A stretch of 64,000 nucleotides of DNA from Robertmurraya korlensis NBRC 107688. GTDB lineage: Bacteria; Bacillota; Bacilli; Bacillales; Cytobacillaceae. The notes under the pieces were generated by a model, which saw only the letters and a list, made by a program, of their open reading frames with translations, had not been told where the DNA came from and made no database searches. The stretch is from assembly GCF_001591645.1 (NCBI RefSeq), contig NZ_BCVH01000004.1:1-64000 (forward strand), read 5' to 3'. This document shows positions 54,136 to 63,098 of this stretch, in pieces. A program made the position numbers and the translations under genes. The stretch's first letter is position 1. Each line of letters opens with the position of its first letter.

Positions 54136-54726
54136 TTAATAATCTGTAACAACCATATCTCGATCAAGGAAGGCCTCAATTACTTCACTGATTCGGAATG
54201 AAGTCTGTGGTGAATCATAGTTTTCAAATACATGCTCGCAGCTATTTTTATAAGCCATGGTTTCGTCATAGTGGGACATATGACGTTTAATAACATCCTC
54301 ATTATCTTTGCGTTCTTGCTGACGAGAAATAACCGTATCACGATCTGCGTAAATGAAGAAGCGCATAACACGGTCCCCATACATTTTCTTTAGTTTTTCA
54401 GTACCTTCTGGATTTAGTGTCAAGTAAACAAGATTATGTGATTCGAATGCTTTAACAATATCTTCTTCCCGAATACCATAATGGAAACCATCAATTTCTA
54501 CACTTTCAAGAAACTCTCCATTATCCTCCATTTTCTTGAAAGTAATGTCATCAATAAAAAAATAATCTTCTCCATTTTGTTCGTAATGACGTGGTGAACG
54601 AGTAGTATAGGAAAGAACTGTTTCCATGTCAAAAGCAGTTGCCACCATTTTTGCAATCGTTTTTCTTCCGGAACCATCAGGACCTGTGTAAATAAATAAT
54701 TTTTGTTTGTCTTTAATTTCGTACAT
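54136..54726 (-). CDS. Guanylate-kinase-like protein with altered P-loop
   Basis: This 196-aa protein has the guanylate kinase layout: P-loop IYTGPDGSGRKT, LSYTTRSPRHYEQNGEDYFF (GMP-binding region), FLESVEIDGFHYG, and NLVYLTLNPEG. The P-loop Lys of GPSGVGKGT is replaced by Arg, with a Lys one residue later, so catalysis may be altered. The region after residue 120 is Asp/Glu rich and differs from housekeeping Gmk. ATG 54726 follows AGGAGG. Its closeness to a small alarmone synthetase is notable because guanylate kinase is a known (p)ppGpp target. Confidence 0.8.
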   Translation of the reverse strand: MYEIKDKQKLFIYTGPDGSGRKTIAKMVATAFDMETVLSYTTRSPRHYEQNGEDYFFIDDITFKKMEDNGEFLESVEIDGFHYGIREEDIVKAFESHNLVYLTLNPEGTEKLKKMYGDRVMRFFIYADRDTVISRQQERKDNEDVIKRHMSHYDETMAYKNSCEHVFENYDSPQTSFRISEVIEAFLDRDMVVTDY

Positions 54727-55024
54727 AGATAACCTCCTGAAAAATATATTTAAAAATGTTTCAAACAAAATAAGAGAAATTCCAATAAATATCTATATCA
54801 TCCTATTATAGCAGAAACCTTATGATTGATAAAAAATAATTGAAGCCATATTAACTAGACGAATGAAGGACATGTTTGGTTTCATCCATTCTTGATAATT
54901 ATATGAAATATTCTGATAACTTAAGCATGCCAAATAAGTGTGAAAAAGGCAAGAGAGTTCTTATATTTTTTTGTAAGATTAATTTACATAAACGAATTTC
55001 TTCTCTTTTTTTTGAATATTATGA

Positions 55025-55053
55025 TTGTCATCATATGAAAAAGGTCGTATAGT
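55025..55053 (+). promoter_or_regulatory. Sigma-A promoter of the ferredoxin reductase gene
   Basis: TTGTCA (55025-55030), a 17-nt spacer and TATAGT (55048-55053). Transcription would start about 55060, inside the Fur box. Confidence 0.6.
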
Positions 55054-55062
55054 AATAGTTAA

Positions 55063-55077
55063 TGAGAATGATAATCA
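55063..55077. promoter_or_regulatory. Fur box
   Basis: TGAGAATGATAATCA matches the 7-1-7 Fur consensus TGATAATNATTATCA at 13 of 15 positions and overlaps the expected transcription start. This predicts repression by iron. Confidence 0.65.
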
Positions 55078-55105
55078 ATAACGATTGGTTATAGGAGTGA
55101 GTGAA

Positions 55106-56155
55106 ATGGAGAAAATGAATCTGTTTGATGTAACGATTATTGGGGGAGGGCCGGCAGGGCTGTACTCTACTTTTTATAGTGGTTTAAGGGAAATGAAGAC
55201 GAAATTAATTGAATTTCAGCCCCAATTAGGTGGTAAGGTTCATGTGTATCCAGAAAAAATGATTTGGGATGTTGGTGGAATGACACCCGTTCCAGGAGCA
55301 AAGCTTATCGAGCAACTAGTTGAACAAGGACTCACCTTTAATCCAACAGTAGTACTTAACGAGAAAGTTATTTCGATTTCTCGGAACAAAGAAGGTATCT
55401 TTTTGCTAGAAGGTTCTTCTGGTGACATTCATTATTCGAAAACAGTGATTATAGCAGTTGGTAGTGGAATTCTTAAACCTCAGAAGCTGAATATAGAAGG
55501 GGCGGAACGCTTTGAGGTATCCAATCTGAGCTATACCGTTAAATCATTAAAGAAATTTAAGGATAAGACGGTAATAATCTCAGGTGGTGGGAATTCTGCT
55601 TTGGACTGGGCAAATGAGCTAGAGCCTGTTGCCAAAAAAGTCTATATTACATTTCGAAAAGACAAAATGTCAGGTCATGAAGCTCAAGTTTCTCAATTAC
55701 AAAATAGCTCAGTCACTTGTTTAAGTAACACTTCCATAACGAAGTTAATAGCTACAAACGACCAAGAAACAATTGAACAGGTAGAGATTACGAATAATGT
55801 TACTGGGGAAGTAACTCTATTAGCAGTTGATGAGGTGGTAATTAATCACGGATATGAGCAGGATACAGGCCTATTAAAAAACAGCGATCTACATATTAAT
55901 ATGCTGGAGGATTTTTATATTGAGGGAAATTCTTGTAGTGAATCCTCAGTTCCTGGGTTATTTGCTGCCGGGGATATTCTTAAGTACGATGGAAAACTGA
56001 ACTTGATCGCAGGAGCTTTCCAAGACGCAGCTAACGCAGTGAACAAAGCGAAAAAGTTTATCGAACCAGATGCTCAGCAAGCGGCAATGGTTTCTTCACA
56101 TAATGATGTGTTTAAGCAGCGGAATCGGGAGCTAGTCAAACAATTAGTTAAATAA
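55106..56155 (+). CDS. Ferredoxin-NADP reductase, thioredoxin-reductase-like (YcgT/YumC type)
   Basis: This 349-aa FAD/NAD(P) protein has VTIIGGGPAGLYSTFYSG (FAD), LIEFQPQLGGKVHVYPEK, ISGGGNSALDWANEL (NADPH) and GLFAAGDIL near the C-terminus. It lacks the CXXC of thioredoxin reductases, as in the YumC/YcgT ferredoxin reductases. Bacillus subtilis YcgT is Fur-controlled, and a Fur box is present here. ATG 55106 lies about 8 nt after GGAG. It may supply electrons to iron metabolism or to the next gene. Confidence 0.88.
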   Translation: MEKMNLFDVTIIGGGPAGLYSTFYSGLREMKTKLIEFQPQLGGKVHVYPEKMIWDVGGMTPVPGAKLIEQLVEQGLTFNPTVVLNEKVISISRNKEGIFLLEGSSGDIHYSKTVIIAVGSGILKPQKLNIEGAERFEVSNLSYTVKSLKKFKDKTVIISGGGNSALDWANELEPVAKKVYITFRKDKMSGHEAQVSQLQNSSVTCLSNTSITKLIATNDQETIEQVEITNNVTGEVTLLAVDEVVINHGYEQDTGLLKNSDLHINMLEDFYIEGNSCSESSVPGLFAAGDILKYDGKLNLIAGAFQDAANAVNKAKKFIEPDAQQAAMVSSHNDVFKQRNRELVKQLVK

Positions 56156-56171
56156 TAGGTCAATTATACAA

Positions 56172-56218
56172 TATATAAAAAGAAGGTTAACGATAATGGT
56201 TAACCTTCTTTTTATATA
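56172..56218 (+). terminator. Terminator after the ferredoxin reductase
   Basis: AAAAAGAAGGTTAAC pairs with GTTAACCTTCTTTTT around an 7-nt loop. The symmetry extends into TATATA on both sides. Confidence 0.85.
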
Positions 56219-56290
56219 TTTAATATGGAAAAGCAATATCTCATGGTTCATACATATGAATTTATAAACCTTTTGAACGGAGGTGTTTTT

Positions 56291-57736
56291 TTGCCTGCAA
56301 TAAACGGTCAAGAATTCTTAAGGAGAATTCGCCACCTACAACCTGAAATATGGATCGAAGGAAAAAGAATAACAGATGTTTGCAATCATGAGGCGTTTAA
56401 AGATATTTTGAAAAGTAAAGCAGCCCTTTTTGACTTTCAAATGAAGAAGGATCATATGGATTTAATGACCTACAATTCTCCAGTAAGTGGTGAACGGGTT
56501 GGAACGTCATTTATGCTGCCCAAAACAAAAGAGGATTTAGAAAAGAGGAGACTTTCCACCCAAGCATGGGCAAAGCTATCAGGAGGAATGATGGGAAGGT
56601 CACCAGATTATATGAACTCTTGCTTAATGGCCCTCGGAACCGCTTCAGATCACTTTCAAGATTCACTTTCAAGGGGAAATAATATATTACAAATGTATGA
56701 GCGTGCTAGAGAAAATGATTTAACCTTTGCTCATACATTTGTGAATCCGCAAGTGAATCGATCGATGTTATATTTTGAAGATGAGGAGCATCCTATTTCT
56801 GCAAAGGTAGTAAAGGAAACAAGCGATGGAATTATTATTAAAGGTGCTAGATTGTTAGCTACTCAAGGTGGGATTACAGATGAATTACTCGTTTTACCAA
56901 TCGGGGGAAAGTATATCAGTGAATCATTTATTTATACATTTAGTATTCCAAGTAATACACCCAATTTAAGGTTTATATGTAGAGAATCTTTTCGATACCG
57001 AACCTCGCAATTTGACCATCCACTAGGTGCAAGATTTGAGGAAATGGATACAATTGTTGTCTTTGGCGATGTGTTTGTGCCTTGGGATCGGGTGTTTTTG
57101 TACAATGATTACTCCATTTCTATGCAACTAGCAAGTGAAACGAGGTATTTCACTTTTTTACTCCACCAAGCAACTGCTCGTCAGGTGGTGAAGACTGAGT
57201 TTCTATTAGGACTTGCACAGATGATTGTGGAAACAATTGATATAGGTAGTTATTCGCATGTTCAAGGAAAAGTTAGTGAGATCATTTCGGCTTTAGAGAC
57301 GTTAAAGGCGCTATTGTTGAGTTCTGAGATAAACGCAAAGCCTGATAAGAGGGGGAGGATGGTTCCTGATGTTAACCCATTGTCCGCAGCCATTACTAGC
57401 TTTCCACGATTATATCCTAGGTTTATTGAAATTTTAGAAACGTTAGGAGCAAGTGGTTTAATTTCCATTCCAACTGAAAAAGACTTTGATTCACCCGTAC
57501 GTGGGGACTTAAACCAATATCTACAGGGGGCCTCATGTGAAGCAAGGGACAGGACCAAGTTGTTCCGTTTAGCATGGGATGTTTGTCTAAGTGCTTTTGG
57601 AGGAAGACAAAAGCAATATGAAAGATTCTTTTTTGGAGATCCCGTCCGATTAGAGTCTGGTTTGTATAATAGCTACTCTAAGGAATCGGCGATGAGTCTG
57701 GCTAAATTCATCCTAGATAGCGAGGAAATAGAATAA
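56291..57736 (+). CDS. HpaB-type flavin-dependent monooxygenase (YoaI-like)
   Basis: This 481-aa protein is the oxygenase component of the 4-hydroxyphenylacetate 3-hydroxylase family: ARENDLTFAHTFVNPQVNRS, HPLGARFEEMDTIVVFGDVFVPWDRVF, and TLGASGLISIPTEKDFDSP. It uses FADH2 supplied by a separate reductase to hydroxylate a phenolic substrate. The start is TTG 56291, 7 nt after GGAGG; the upstream ATG at 56225 starts within the terminator region. Bacillus subtilis YoaI is the closest named protein. A flavin/ferredoxin reductase gene precedes it but is separated by a terminator. Confidence 0.87.
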   Translation: MPAINGQEFLRRIRHLQPEIWIEGKRITDVCNHEAFKDILKSKAALFDFQMKKDHMDLMTYNSPVSGERVGTSFMLPKTKEDLEKRRLSTQAWAKLSGGMMGRSPDYMNSCLMALGTASDHFQDSLSRGNNILQMYERARENDLTFAHTFVNPQVNRSMLYFEDEEHPISAKVVKETSDGIIIKGARLLATQGGITDELLVLPIGGKYISESFIYTFSIPSNTPNLRFICRESFRYRTSQFDHPLGARFEEMDTIVVFGDVFVPWDRVFLYNDYSISMQLASETRYFTFLLHQATARQVVKTEFLLGLAQMIVETIDIGSYSHVQGKVSEIISALETLKALLLSSEINAKPDKRGRMVPDVNPLSAAITSFPRLYPRFIEILETLGASGLISIPTEKDFDSPVRGDLNQYLQGASCEARDRTKLFRLAWDVCLSAFGGRQKQYERFFFGDPVRLESGLYNSYSKESAMSLAKFILDSEEIE

Positions 57737-57740
57737 TAGG

Positions 57741-57774
57741 TAAAAGCATCTACCCTTCACAGTAGATGCTTTCT
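57741..57774 (+). terminator. Terminator after the HpaB-type gene
   Basis: AAAGCATCTAC (57743-57753) pairs with GTAGATGCTTT (57762-57772). The next 190 bp hold no supported gene. Confidence 0.8.
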
Positions 57775-57967
57775 TACTAGTAATACTAACGATGGTGGTT
57801 TAGTAAAAAGAGTCGTTACAGGGATTAGCTTTTTCACCGACAAAGAAATAACCATTATCAGTTTGGAAAAACGGGAATTGATCAAAAGTATGAAGGAATT
57901 GAGTTGACATATATGTGAAAATCATGAAAAGAAATTCTCCTCTATAAAGGATTAGAGGGGAACTTAT

Positions 57968-59616
57968 CTATATACTAGACTTAAACGTAATCCGATTTTT
58001 CCCCGAACGTTTAGATACATAAAGAGCTTCATCGGCATAGCGCATAACTGTAAATAAATCTGGGTCGTCCTGTGGCCAAATAGCACCGCCAATACTACAG
58101 CCAACCGTTATATCCTTCCCTTCTAAATGATAAGTTTTGTTAAGAGAAGATAAAATCAAATTTGCGGATATGCTTGTTTCCTCAATAGATTGATCAAAAT
58201 CAGGTAGGTAGATAACAAGAAATTCGTCACCACCTAAACGGTAGAATCGAATATACCCTGTTATATCTTGCAAGCATTTCCTCATTCGGTTTGCTACGGT
58301 TTTTAAAAGTAAATCCCCAGTTTCGTGACCATACGAATCATTTACCATTTTAAAACCATCTAAATCTAAGTATAAAAAGGAGATGGCTTTTCCAGATTTT
58401 CTTGCCTCATCTGCAATCACCTTCATGCATTCCTCCAGGGCAGTTCGATTTTCTAGTCCTGTTAGTTTATCACGGTGAGCCAGCTCTTCCATTTTTCCTA
58501 AATCAGAGACAGTTTTGATAAGAGATTCAACCAGATCTTTTAGGGAGGAGGAAAGTAATTCAATATCCTTTATCCCTCGATAGTATGGAATGTCTACTGC
58601 CCCCCCCCTGAACGAATTTGATTGGCTGATTCAGAGATTTTCTGTAGTGGTCTGGTTACAAATCCTGTTAGGAACCAACCAATCCATGCAAAGATAAGGG
58701 AAGATACAATTCCTATTTTAATAATAAAAAGTTGTAGATCTCTTACAGGAGAAAATGCCTTTTCAGCTGGAATTCTAACAATCGTAACCCAACCAAGCCC
58801 CTTGTAATTTAAATAACCATCTCCTAAAGAGTATCCAGTTAGGTATTTATCACCATCTGGCCATTCCTCAACCAACCAGCTTGTTTTTCCTTTTCTAGCT
58901 TTGTTTATACTTCCAAGCTGCACAGAGGTACCAACCATACCTCTTGGACCAAGTAGGACCGTCTGATCCTTTTGACTAATGATAAAGACTTGAGCATCCT
59001 CCATCTCGTCTTTTAAGGGAGAAATAATTTCATCATGCACTTGCTCAGACCATTTCCAGCTTAAGTGGGAAGCTAAAACGCCCAAAAATTCCCCATCATT
59101 ACTAATAATTGGTTTACTGATATCAACAAATTGTAAGGGCTCACCATTTGAGTTTGGAAGTAGCTTTGCTAATAAAACAGCGTCATGCACGTCACCAATA
59201 AATGTTCCTGAAAGTGCCTCTTTAAATACTGGCCGCATTGATATATCTACTCCGGTTAAAATATCATTAGTAGCGACAACGACTTTCCCGTCTGAATCAG
59301 TTAATCCAATCCATGAGAATGCTGGGATACTAGATTGAACTTCATTAAGTAATTTACGGGCTTCTTTATTATTTTGTTGGTTTTTTAGTAAATCTAATTC
59401 ACTAATCACTTCAATCTCAGCAATACGTGACCACATGAAGTAGTCTAGTTTATCTGCCATTTGAAAAGCGGTAGTCGAAAGTGTATGACCGATCTCCTTT
59501 TTTAATATGTCACTAGATTGATTGCTAATAGCAATACTTATGACACTTGTTAATCCTATGATCACTAGGGCGAATATAGCTGCAACATATGTACGAAGAT
59601 GGATATTGATTTTCAA
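57968..59616 (-). pseudogene. Cache-HAMP-GGDEF diguanylate cyclase split at a G9 tract
   Basis: The N-terminal half (59616-58594, 340 aa) has a membrane helix, a Cache sensor (about residues 35-275), a second helix (about 300-320) and the start of a HAMP segment (VTRPLQKISESANQIRSG). It stops just after a run of nine G. The C-terminal half (58492-57968, 174 aa, open further upstream) has MEELAHRDKLTGLENRTAL, LYLDLDGFKMVNDSYGH and RLGGDEFLVIYLP, an intact active GGDEF site. Adding one G or removing two joins the halves into one protein of about 548 aa via AVDIPYYRGIKDIELL. The gene is therefore either switched off by slippage, a fresh pseudogene, or a sequencing error. Confidence 0.8.
58600..58608. 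repeat. Homopolymer C9/G9 tract inside the cyclase gene
   Basis: Nine C on the plus strand (nine G in the sense of the gene) lie at the HAMP/linker junction. It stands out in an AT-rich genome. Confidence 0.9.
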
Positions 59617-59765
59617 ATGTAGAACACCTCTGGACTAAAACGAGAATAAAACTAATACACTATTTATTTCGACAAAATAAACAAATCATTTAGCTTTATT
59701 CAAGAATTTTTTTGGGTAATCATTTCACTTTACAATAAAATGACTCTGTTGTAGAATTTCTATAT

Positions 59766-59782
59766 ACCTAAAAAAACTAGGT
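59766..59782. promoter_or_regulatory. Inverted repeat before the PadR gene
   Basis: ACCTA-AAAAAAC-TAGGT lies directly before the ribosome site of the padR-type gene and may be its own operator. A TTTACA/TAGAAT promoter pair lies just upstream. Confidence 0.35.
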
Positions 59783-59792
59783 AGGTGAGAAG

Positions 59793-60140
59793 ATGTTTAA
59801 TCGTGAGTTGGTGAAAGGCAGCACTTCGCTCTTGTTGCTTCAGCTTTTAGAAGAGCGAGATATGTATGGCTATGAGCTTGTTAAAGAACTAGAAAACAGA
59901 AGCGGAAATGAGTTTTCAGTGAAGGAGGGCACTTTATATCCTGCGCTTCATAAGCTTGAAAAGCAGGAGTATATAGAGTGTTACTGGAAAGAGCAGGAGA
60001 AAGGTCCAGCCCGTAAATATTACAAAATTACAGATGCAGGCAAAGAGATGCTCCTGGAAAAAACACGTGAGTGGAATGATTTTGTTTCAGTAATGAACAA
60101 GATGATGGGGAGAAAAAAACATGGACCGGCTGAAGAGTGA
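59793..60140 (+). CDS. PadR-family transcription regulator
   Basis: This 115-aa protein has a winged helix of the PadR type: [64 protein letters not shown]. It overlaps the following HAAS/DUF1700-type membrane gene by 20 bp, a common Bacillus arrangement in which PadR controls envelope-stress membrane proteins. ATG 59793 follows AGGTGAGA. Confidence 0.88.
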   Translation: MFNRELVKGSTSLLLLQLLEERDMYGYELVKELENRSGNEFSVKEGTLYPALHKLEKQEYIECYWKEQEKGPARKYYKITDAGKEMLLEKTREWNDFVSVMNKMMGRKKHGPAEE

Positions 60141-60756
60141 GTTTTTAGAAAGCCTGAAAGAAAGCCTTGGAAACCACAAAGAGAAGGAATCCATTATAGC
60201 TGAATATGAGATGCATCTTGATGAACTTCTATTAAGTTTATACAAACTTGAGTATGAGGAGATTCGTCAAGAGGTCTATGGAAGATTCGGTACACCGGAA
60301 GAAATTGCTGCAATGTGGAAAGAGGAACTTTCTTTTACCCCGAGTAGAATGAAGTGGTTGTTTATTGCTGTGAATATAATATTCTTTGCTGGTGGGGCCG
60401 TTCTCACGCTCGCTCATAATGTTTTGGATTGGAAATGGCTGACCAATTTTTGGGAAAATATTACGTCCTTTCCGATCATCATCGCTTGCATTTATATGTT
60501 CTTCTGGGCTCTTTTAGGATATGAGATTGGAAGAGGATTTGGCCATAAAGGAAAGAGGGTAATGAAAAAGACATTTGTGCTAGCATTAATACCGAATCTT
60601 ATTTTAATGGTTCTAACGGTTTTTCATCTGATACCACGTGAATGGTTTCACCCACTTTTAACTGAAACCTTTATCGTCATCTGTATTTTTTTCACACTAT
60701 TACTTTACCCAGTGTGCATTATCAGTTATCGCTGGGGAAAAAAAGCTTCAATCTGA
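60121..60756 (+). CDS. DUF1700/HAAS-domain membrane protein
   Basis: This 211-aa protein has an N-terminal helical HAAS-type domain (residues 1-75; [39 protein letters not shown]) and four membrane helices. Such proteins are encoded with PadR regulators and are thought to be co-sensors or partners. Its function is unknown. ATG 60121 lies inside the end of the padR-type gene. Confidence 0.8.
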   Translation: MDRLKSEFLESLKESLGNHKEKESIIAEYEMHLDELLLSLYKLEYEEIRQEVYGRFGTPEEIAAMWKEELSFTPSRMKWLFIAVNIIFFAGGAVLTLAHNVLDWKWLTNFWENITSFPIIIACIYMFFWALLGYEIGRGFGHKGKRVMKKTFVLALIPNLILMVLTVFHLIPREWFHPLLTETFIVICIFFTLLLYPVCIISYRWGKKASI

Positions 60757-60768
60757 GCTTTTTTTTGT
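60741..60768 (+). terminator. Weak terminator at the end of the DUF1700 gene
   Basis: AAAAGCT-TCAATCTG-AGCTTTT is followed by T residues; the TGA stop lies in the loop. Confidence 0.55.
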
Positions 60769-60773
60769 CCTAC

Positions 60774-60792
60774 TACATAGAATAACTATGTA
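60774..60792. promoter_or_regulatory. Operator candidate before the DUF4173 gene
   Basis: TACATAG-AATAA-CTATGTA is a perfect 7-bp dyad, 40 bp before the start at 60823. It could be a PadR or other dimer site. Confidence 0.4.
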
Positions 60793-60822
60793 TATAGAAA
60801 AACGATATAATGGAGGGAAACC

Positions 60823-62280
60823 ATGATGGAAGAAAAATTGTTTAAAAAGGATTGGATCTTTTTGGCCCTTTGCTTCATTTTAGGAATAGTAGGGGAAGAA
60901 TCTTTTTTTAGAGATCAAATTGGAGTATCGTATTTTGTATTTATTGTGTTGTTCTATGCCGTGTTTTTCTGGAGATTTCATAAGTTTCCGTTCTCCCATC
61001 ACAGGGTTGGATATTTCGTATTAATCTGTATTTGGATGTTATCAGTCGGATACTTTCTTTACGACACGCAGCTTTTCTACGCATTAAATATTCTAGTAAT
61101 CCCAGCACTTGTAATCTTTCATTTATCCTTAGTAACTTCGTCTAATTATAGGATTTGGCATAATATGTATTTCTTTCTATACACATTCTTACGTATAATC
61201 GATGGCTTGCGTTATCATGTGTTCTTTACCAAATACGTTGCTAACCTGTCAAAGGCAGAGAATAGAGGTTACTTTGTAGTCTGGAAAAAAATTATCCTCG
61301 GTATAGCCTTATCTATTCCGTTTTTGTTTATTGTTTTGAATTTGCTCCTCTCTGCTGATGCTCAATTTGAAAAATTGGTGAATGAGATTCCTCTTTTATT
61401 TAGCTTTAATGAGGAAATGATATTCCGAACAATGGTTGTAGTTATTTCTACATTTGCTTTCTTCGGGTTTATGCAATCCCTATTCATAAAGAATAATGTA
61501 ATTATCCAAAAGGAAGGCCCAACTAAACCCATGGGTATGGATGGAGTTATTACACTGACAGTAATACTATTATTAGATTTAGTGTATATTGCTTTTGTAG
61601 CTGTACAGTTTACTTACTTTTTTAGTGGTTCGTTAGGGGATGGATATACGTATGCTGAATATGCACGTCGCGGATTTTTTGAATTGCTATTTGTAACTAT
61701 GATTAACTTATCCGTGACGACAGGTGCCATCCAATTATCGAGGACAGTCCATGGCTCTTTAAAGAAGTTTATCCGTGTTTGTTTATCTATTCTTGTTCTT
61801 TCAAGTGTTGTCCTACTTATATCTGCATTTATGCGTATGATGATGTACGAGGAGGCTTACGGCTTTACGTTTACTAGGGTACTTGCACATACGTTTATGA
61901 TATTTCTAATGGTGATATTTGCTTATACGCTTGTGAAGATTTGGCTGGAGAAACTTTCTTTGTTTCATTTTTTCTTTATTACTGCACTTGTCTATTACGT
62001 AGGAATTAATATTGTAAATATCGACCAATTTGTTGTTGACCAGAATATAAAGAGATATGAAACAACCGGAAAAATTGATATTTATTATTTAAATAATCTT
62101 TCATATACCGGAACACTGGGGCTTATTGATCTCTATGAAAGTGGAGCCCAAATACCTGGATTAGAAGAGTTGCTTAAGCAGAGAAAAGCAGACCGATTTA
62201 ATATAAGTAATCCCACTTGGCAGTCGTATAATCATACCCGATTAAAGGCATATGAAAAGTTAGGCAAGTTGGAATTATAA
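60823..62280 (+). CDS. DUF4173 membrane protein
   Basis: This 485-aa protein has about eleven membrane helices and features of the DUF4173/DUF4153 family: FLIVLNLLLSADAQFEKLV-type segment, GYTYAEYARRGFFELLFVT, RMMMYEEAYGFTFTRV, and a C-terminal NPTWQSYNHTRLKAYE. Its function is unknown. It is probably in the same regulatory unit as the PadR pair. AGGGAAACC lies upstream of ATG 60823. Confidence 0.82.
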   Translation: MMEEKLFKKDWIFLALCFILGIVGEESFFRDQIGVSYFVFIVLFYAVFFWRFHKFPFSHHRVGYFVLICIWMLSVGYFLYDTQLFYALNILVIPALVIFHLSLVTSSNYRIWHNMYFFLYTFLRIIDGLRYHVFFTKYVANLSKAENRGYFVVWKKIILGIALSIPFLFIVLNLLLSADAQFEKLVNEIPLLFSFNEEMIFRTMVVVISTFAFFGFMQSLFIKNNVIIQKEGPTKPMGMDGVITLTVILLLDLVYIAFVAVQFTYFFSGSLGDGYTYAEYARRGFFELLFVTMINLSVTTGAIQLSRTVHGSLKKFIRVCLSILVLSSVVLLISAFMRMMMYEEAYGFTFTRVLAHTFMIFLMVIFAYTLVKIWLEKLSLFHFFFITALVYYVGINIVNIDQFVVDQNIKRYETTGKIDIYYLNNLSYTGTLGLIDLYESGAQIPGLEELLKQRKADRFNISNPTWQSYNHTRLKAYEKLGKLEL

Positions 62281-62286
62281 GATGAA

Positions 62287-62322
62287 TGGTATGTAGTTCA
62301 TAATGAGCTACATACTTTTTCG
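62287..62322 (+). terminator. Terminator after the DUF4173 gene
   Basis: GTATGTAG (62289-62296) pairs with CTACATAC (62308-62315), followed by five T. Confidence 0.8.
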
Positions 62323-62388
62323 TTCCATTATTTTCTAAAAGTGGTATAATCGAAAACGATTTCATTAATGATAAAAGGCTGTGTTAGT

Positions 62389-62976
62389 ATGCAAATAACA
62401 AGTATTGATCAATTGATCCATTCAATCAATCTGTTACCGAGAAAACAAAACACTTTGCTGATTGGTATAGATGGGTGTGGTGGTTCTGGTAAAAGTACAT
62501 TTTCTGGGAAATTGGAAGAAAGATGTAGGAATGTAACGATTGTCCATTTCGATGATTTTTATTTACCGTCCTCAGAAATCATTCAGGATCATCCAAAGAA
62601 CAAGCCAATTGGCGCTGATTTTGATTACAAACGGTTATTTAACCAAGTTCTCAATCCACTAAGCCAAAACAGAGTAGGTAAATACCAGAGATATGATTGG
62701 AATCTCGATCAATTAGCTGAATGGCATCAGGTTCCAGTTGGGGAAATTGTTATTATTGAAGGAGTTTACTCCCTCCGAGAAGAATTGGTGGATATGTATG
62801 ATTATTCTATATGGGTTGAGTGCCCGCGTGAAACAAGATTAGCTAGAGGGCTTGATAGGGACGGAGAGGAAGCTCGGGATATGTGGGAGAAGAATTGGAT
62901 GATAGCAGAGGATTTGTATATGGAGGCACATAGACCTTACGAAAAGGCAAAGTTAATTATAAGTGGAACCAAATAG
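62389..62976 (+). CDS. Uridine-kinase-like P-loop kinase
   Basis: This 195-aa protein has Walker A LIGIDGCGGSGKSTFSG, then VHFDDFYLPSSE, the Asp-rich site of uridine kinases, and EIVIIEGVYSLREEL. The substrate is probably a nucleoside or small phosphate acceptor. ATG 62389 is preferred because AAAAGG lies about 11 nt upstream; ATG 62368 is upstream of that site. It is a stand-alone gene. Confidence 0.82.
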   Translation: MQITSIDQLIHSINLLPRKQNTLLIGIDGCGGSGKSTFSGKLEERCRNVTIVHFDDFYLPSSEIIQDHPKNKPIGADFDYKRLFNQVLNPLSQNRVGKYQRYDWNLDQLAEWHQVPVGEIVIIEGVYSLREELVDMYDYSIWVECPRETRLARGLDRDGEEARDMWEKNWMIAEDLYMEAHRPYEKAKLIISGTK

Positions 62977-62992
62977 GATGAAAGGGGCATTC

Positions 62993-63017
62993 AAGGGACG
63001 TCCCTTTTTATTTTTAT
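62993..63017 (+). terminator. Terminator after the kinase-like gene
   Basis: AAGGGA-CG-TCCCTT is followed by a T-rich tract. The two-base loop is tight, so the real pairing may be slightly shorter. Confidence 0.6.
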
Positions 63018-63098
63018 AAAAAAAGAATTACATGCATACAAAAGTCGTTTTCTCACAAACTAGAATGCACAACAATGGAAGAAAGGAAAGATGAGAAA

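Noticed and set aside
57775-57967. Short open stretch reading GISFFTDKEITIISLEKREL between the HpaB and cyclase genes
   Set aside because: About 40 codons without a start codon or ribosome site; it could be a remnant but cannot be supported.
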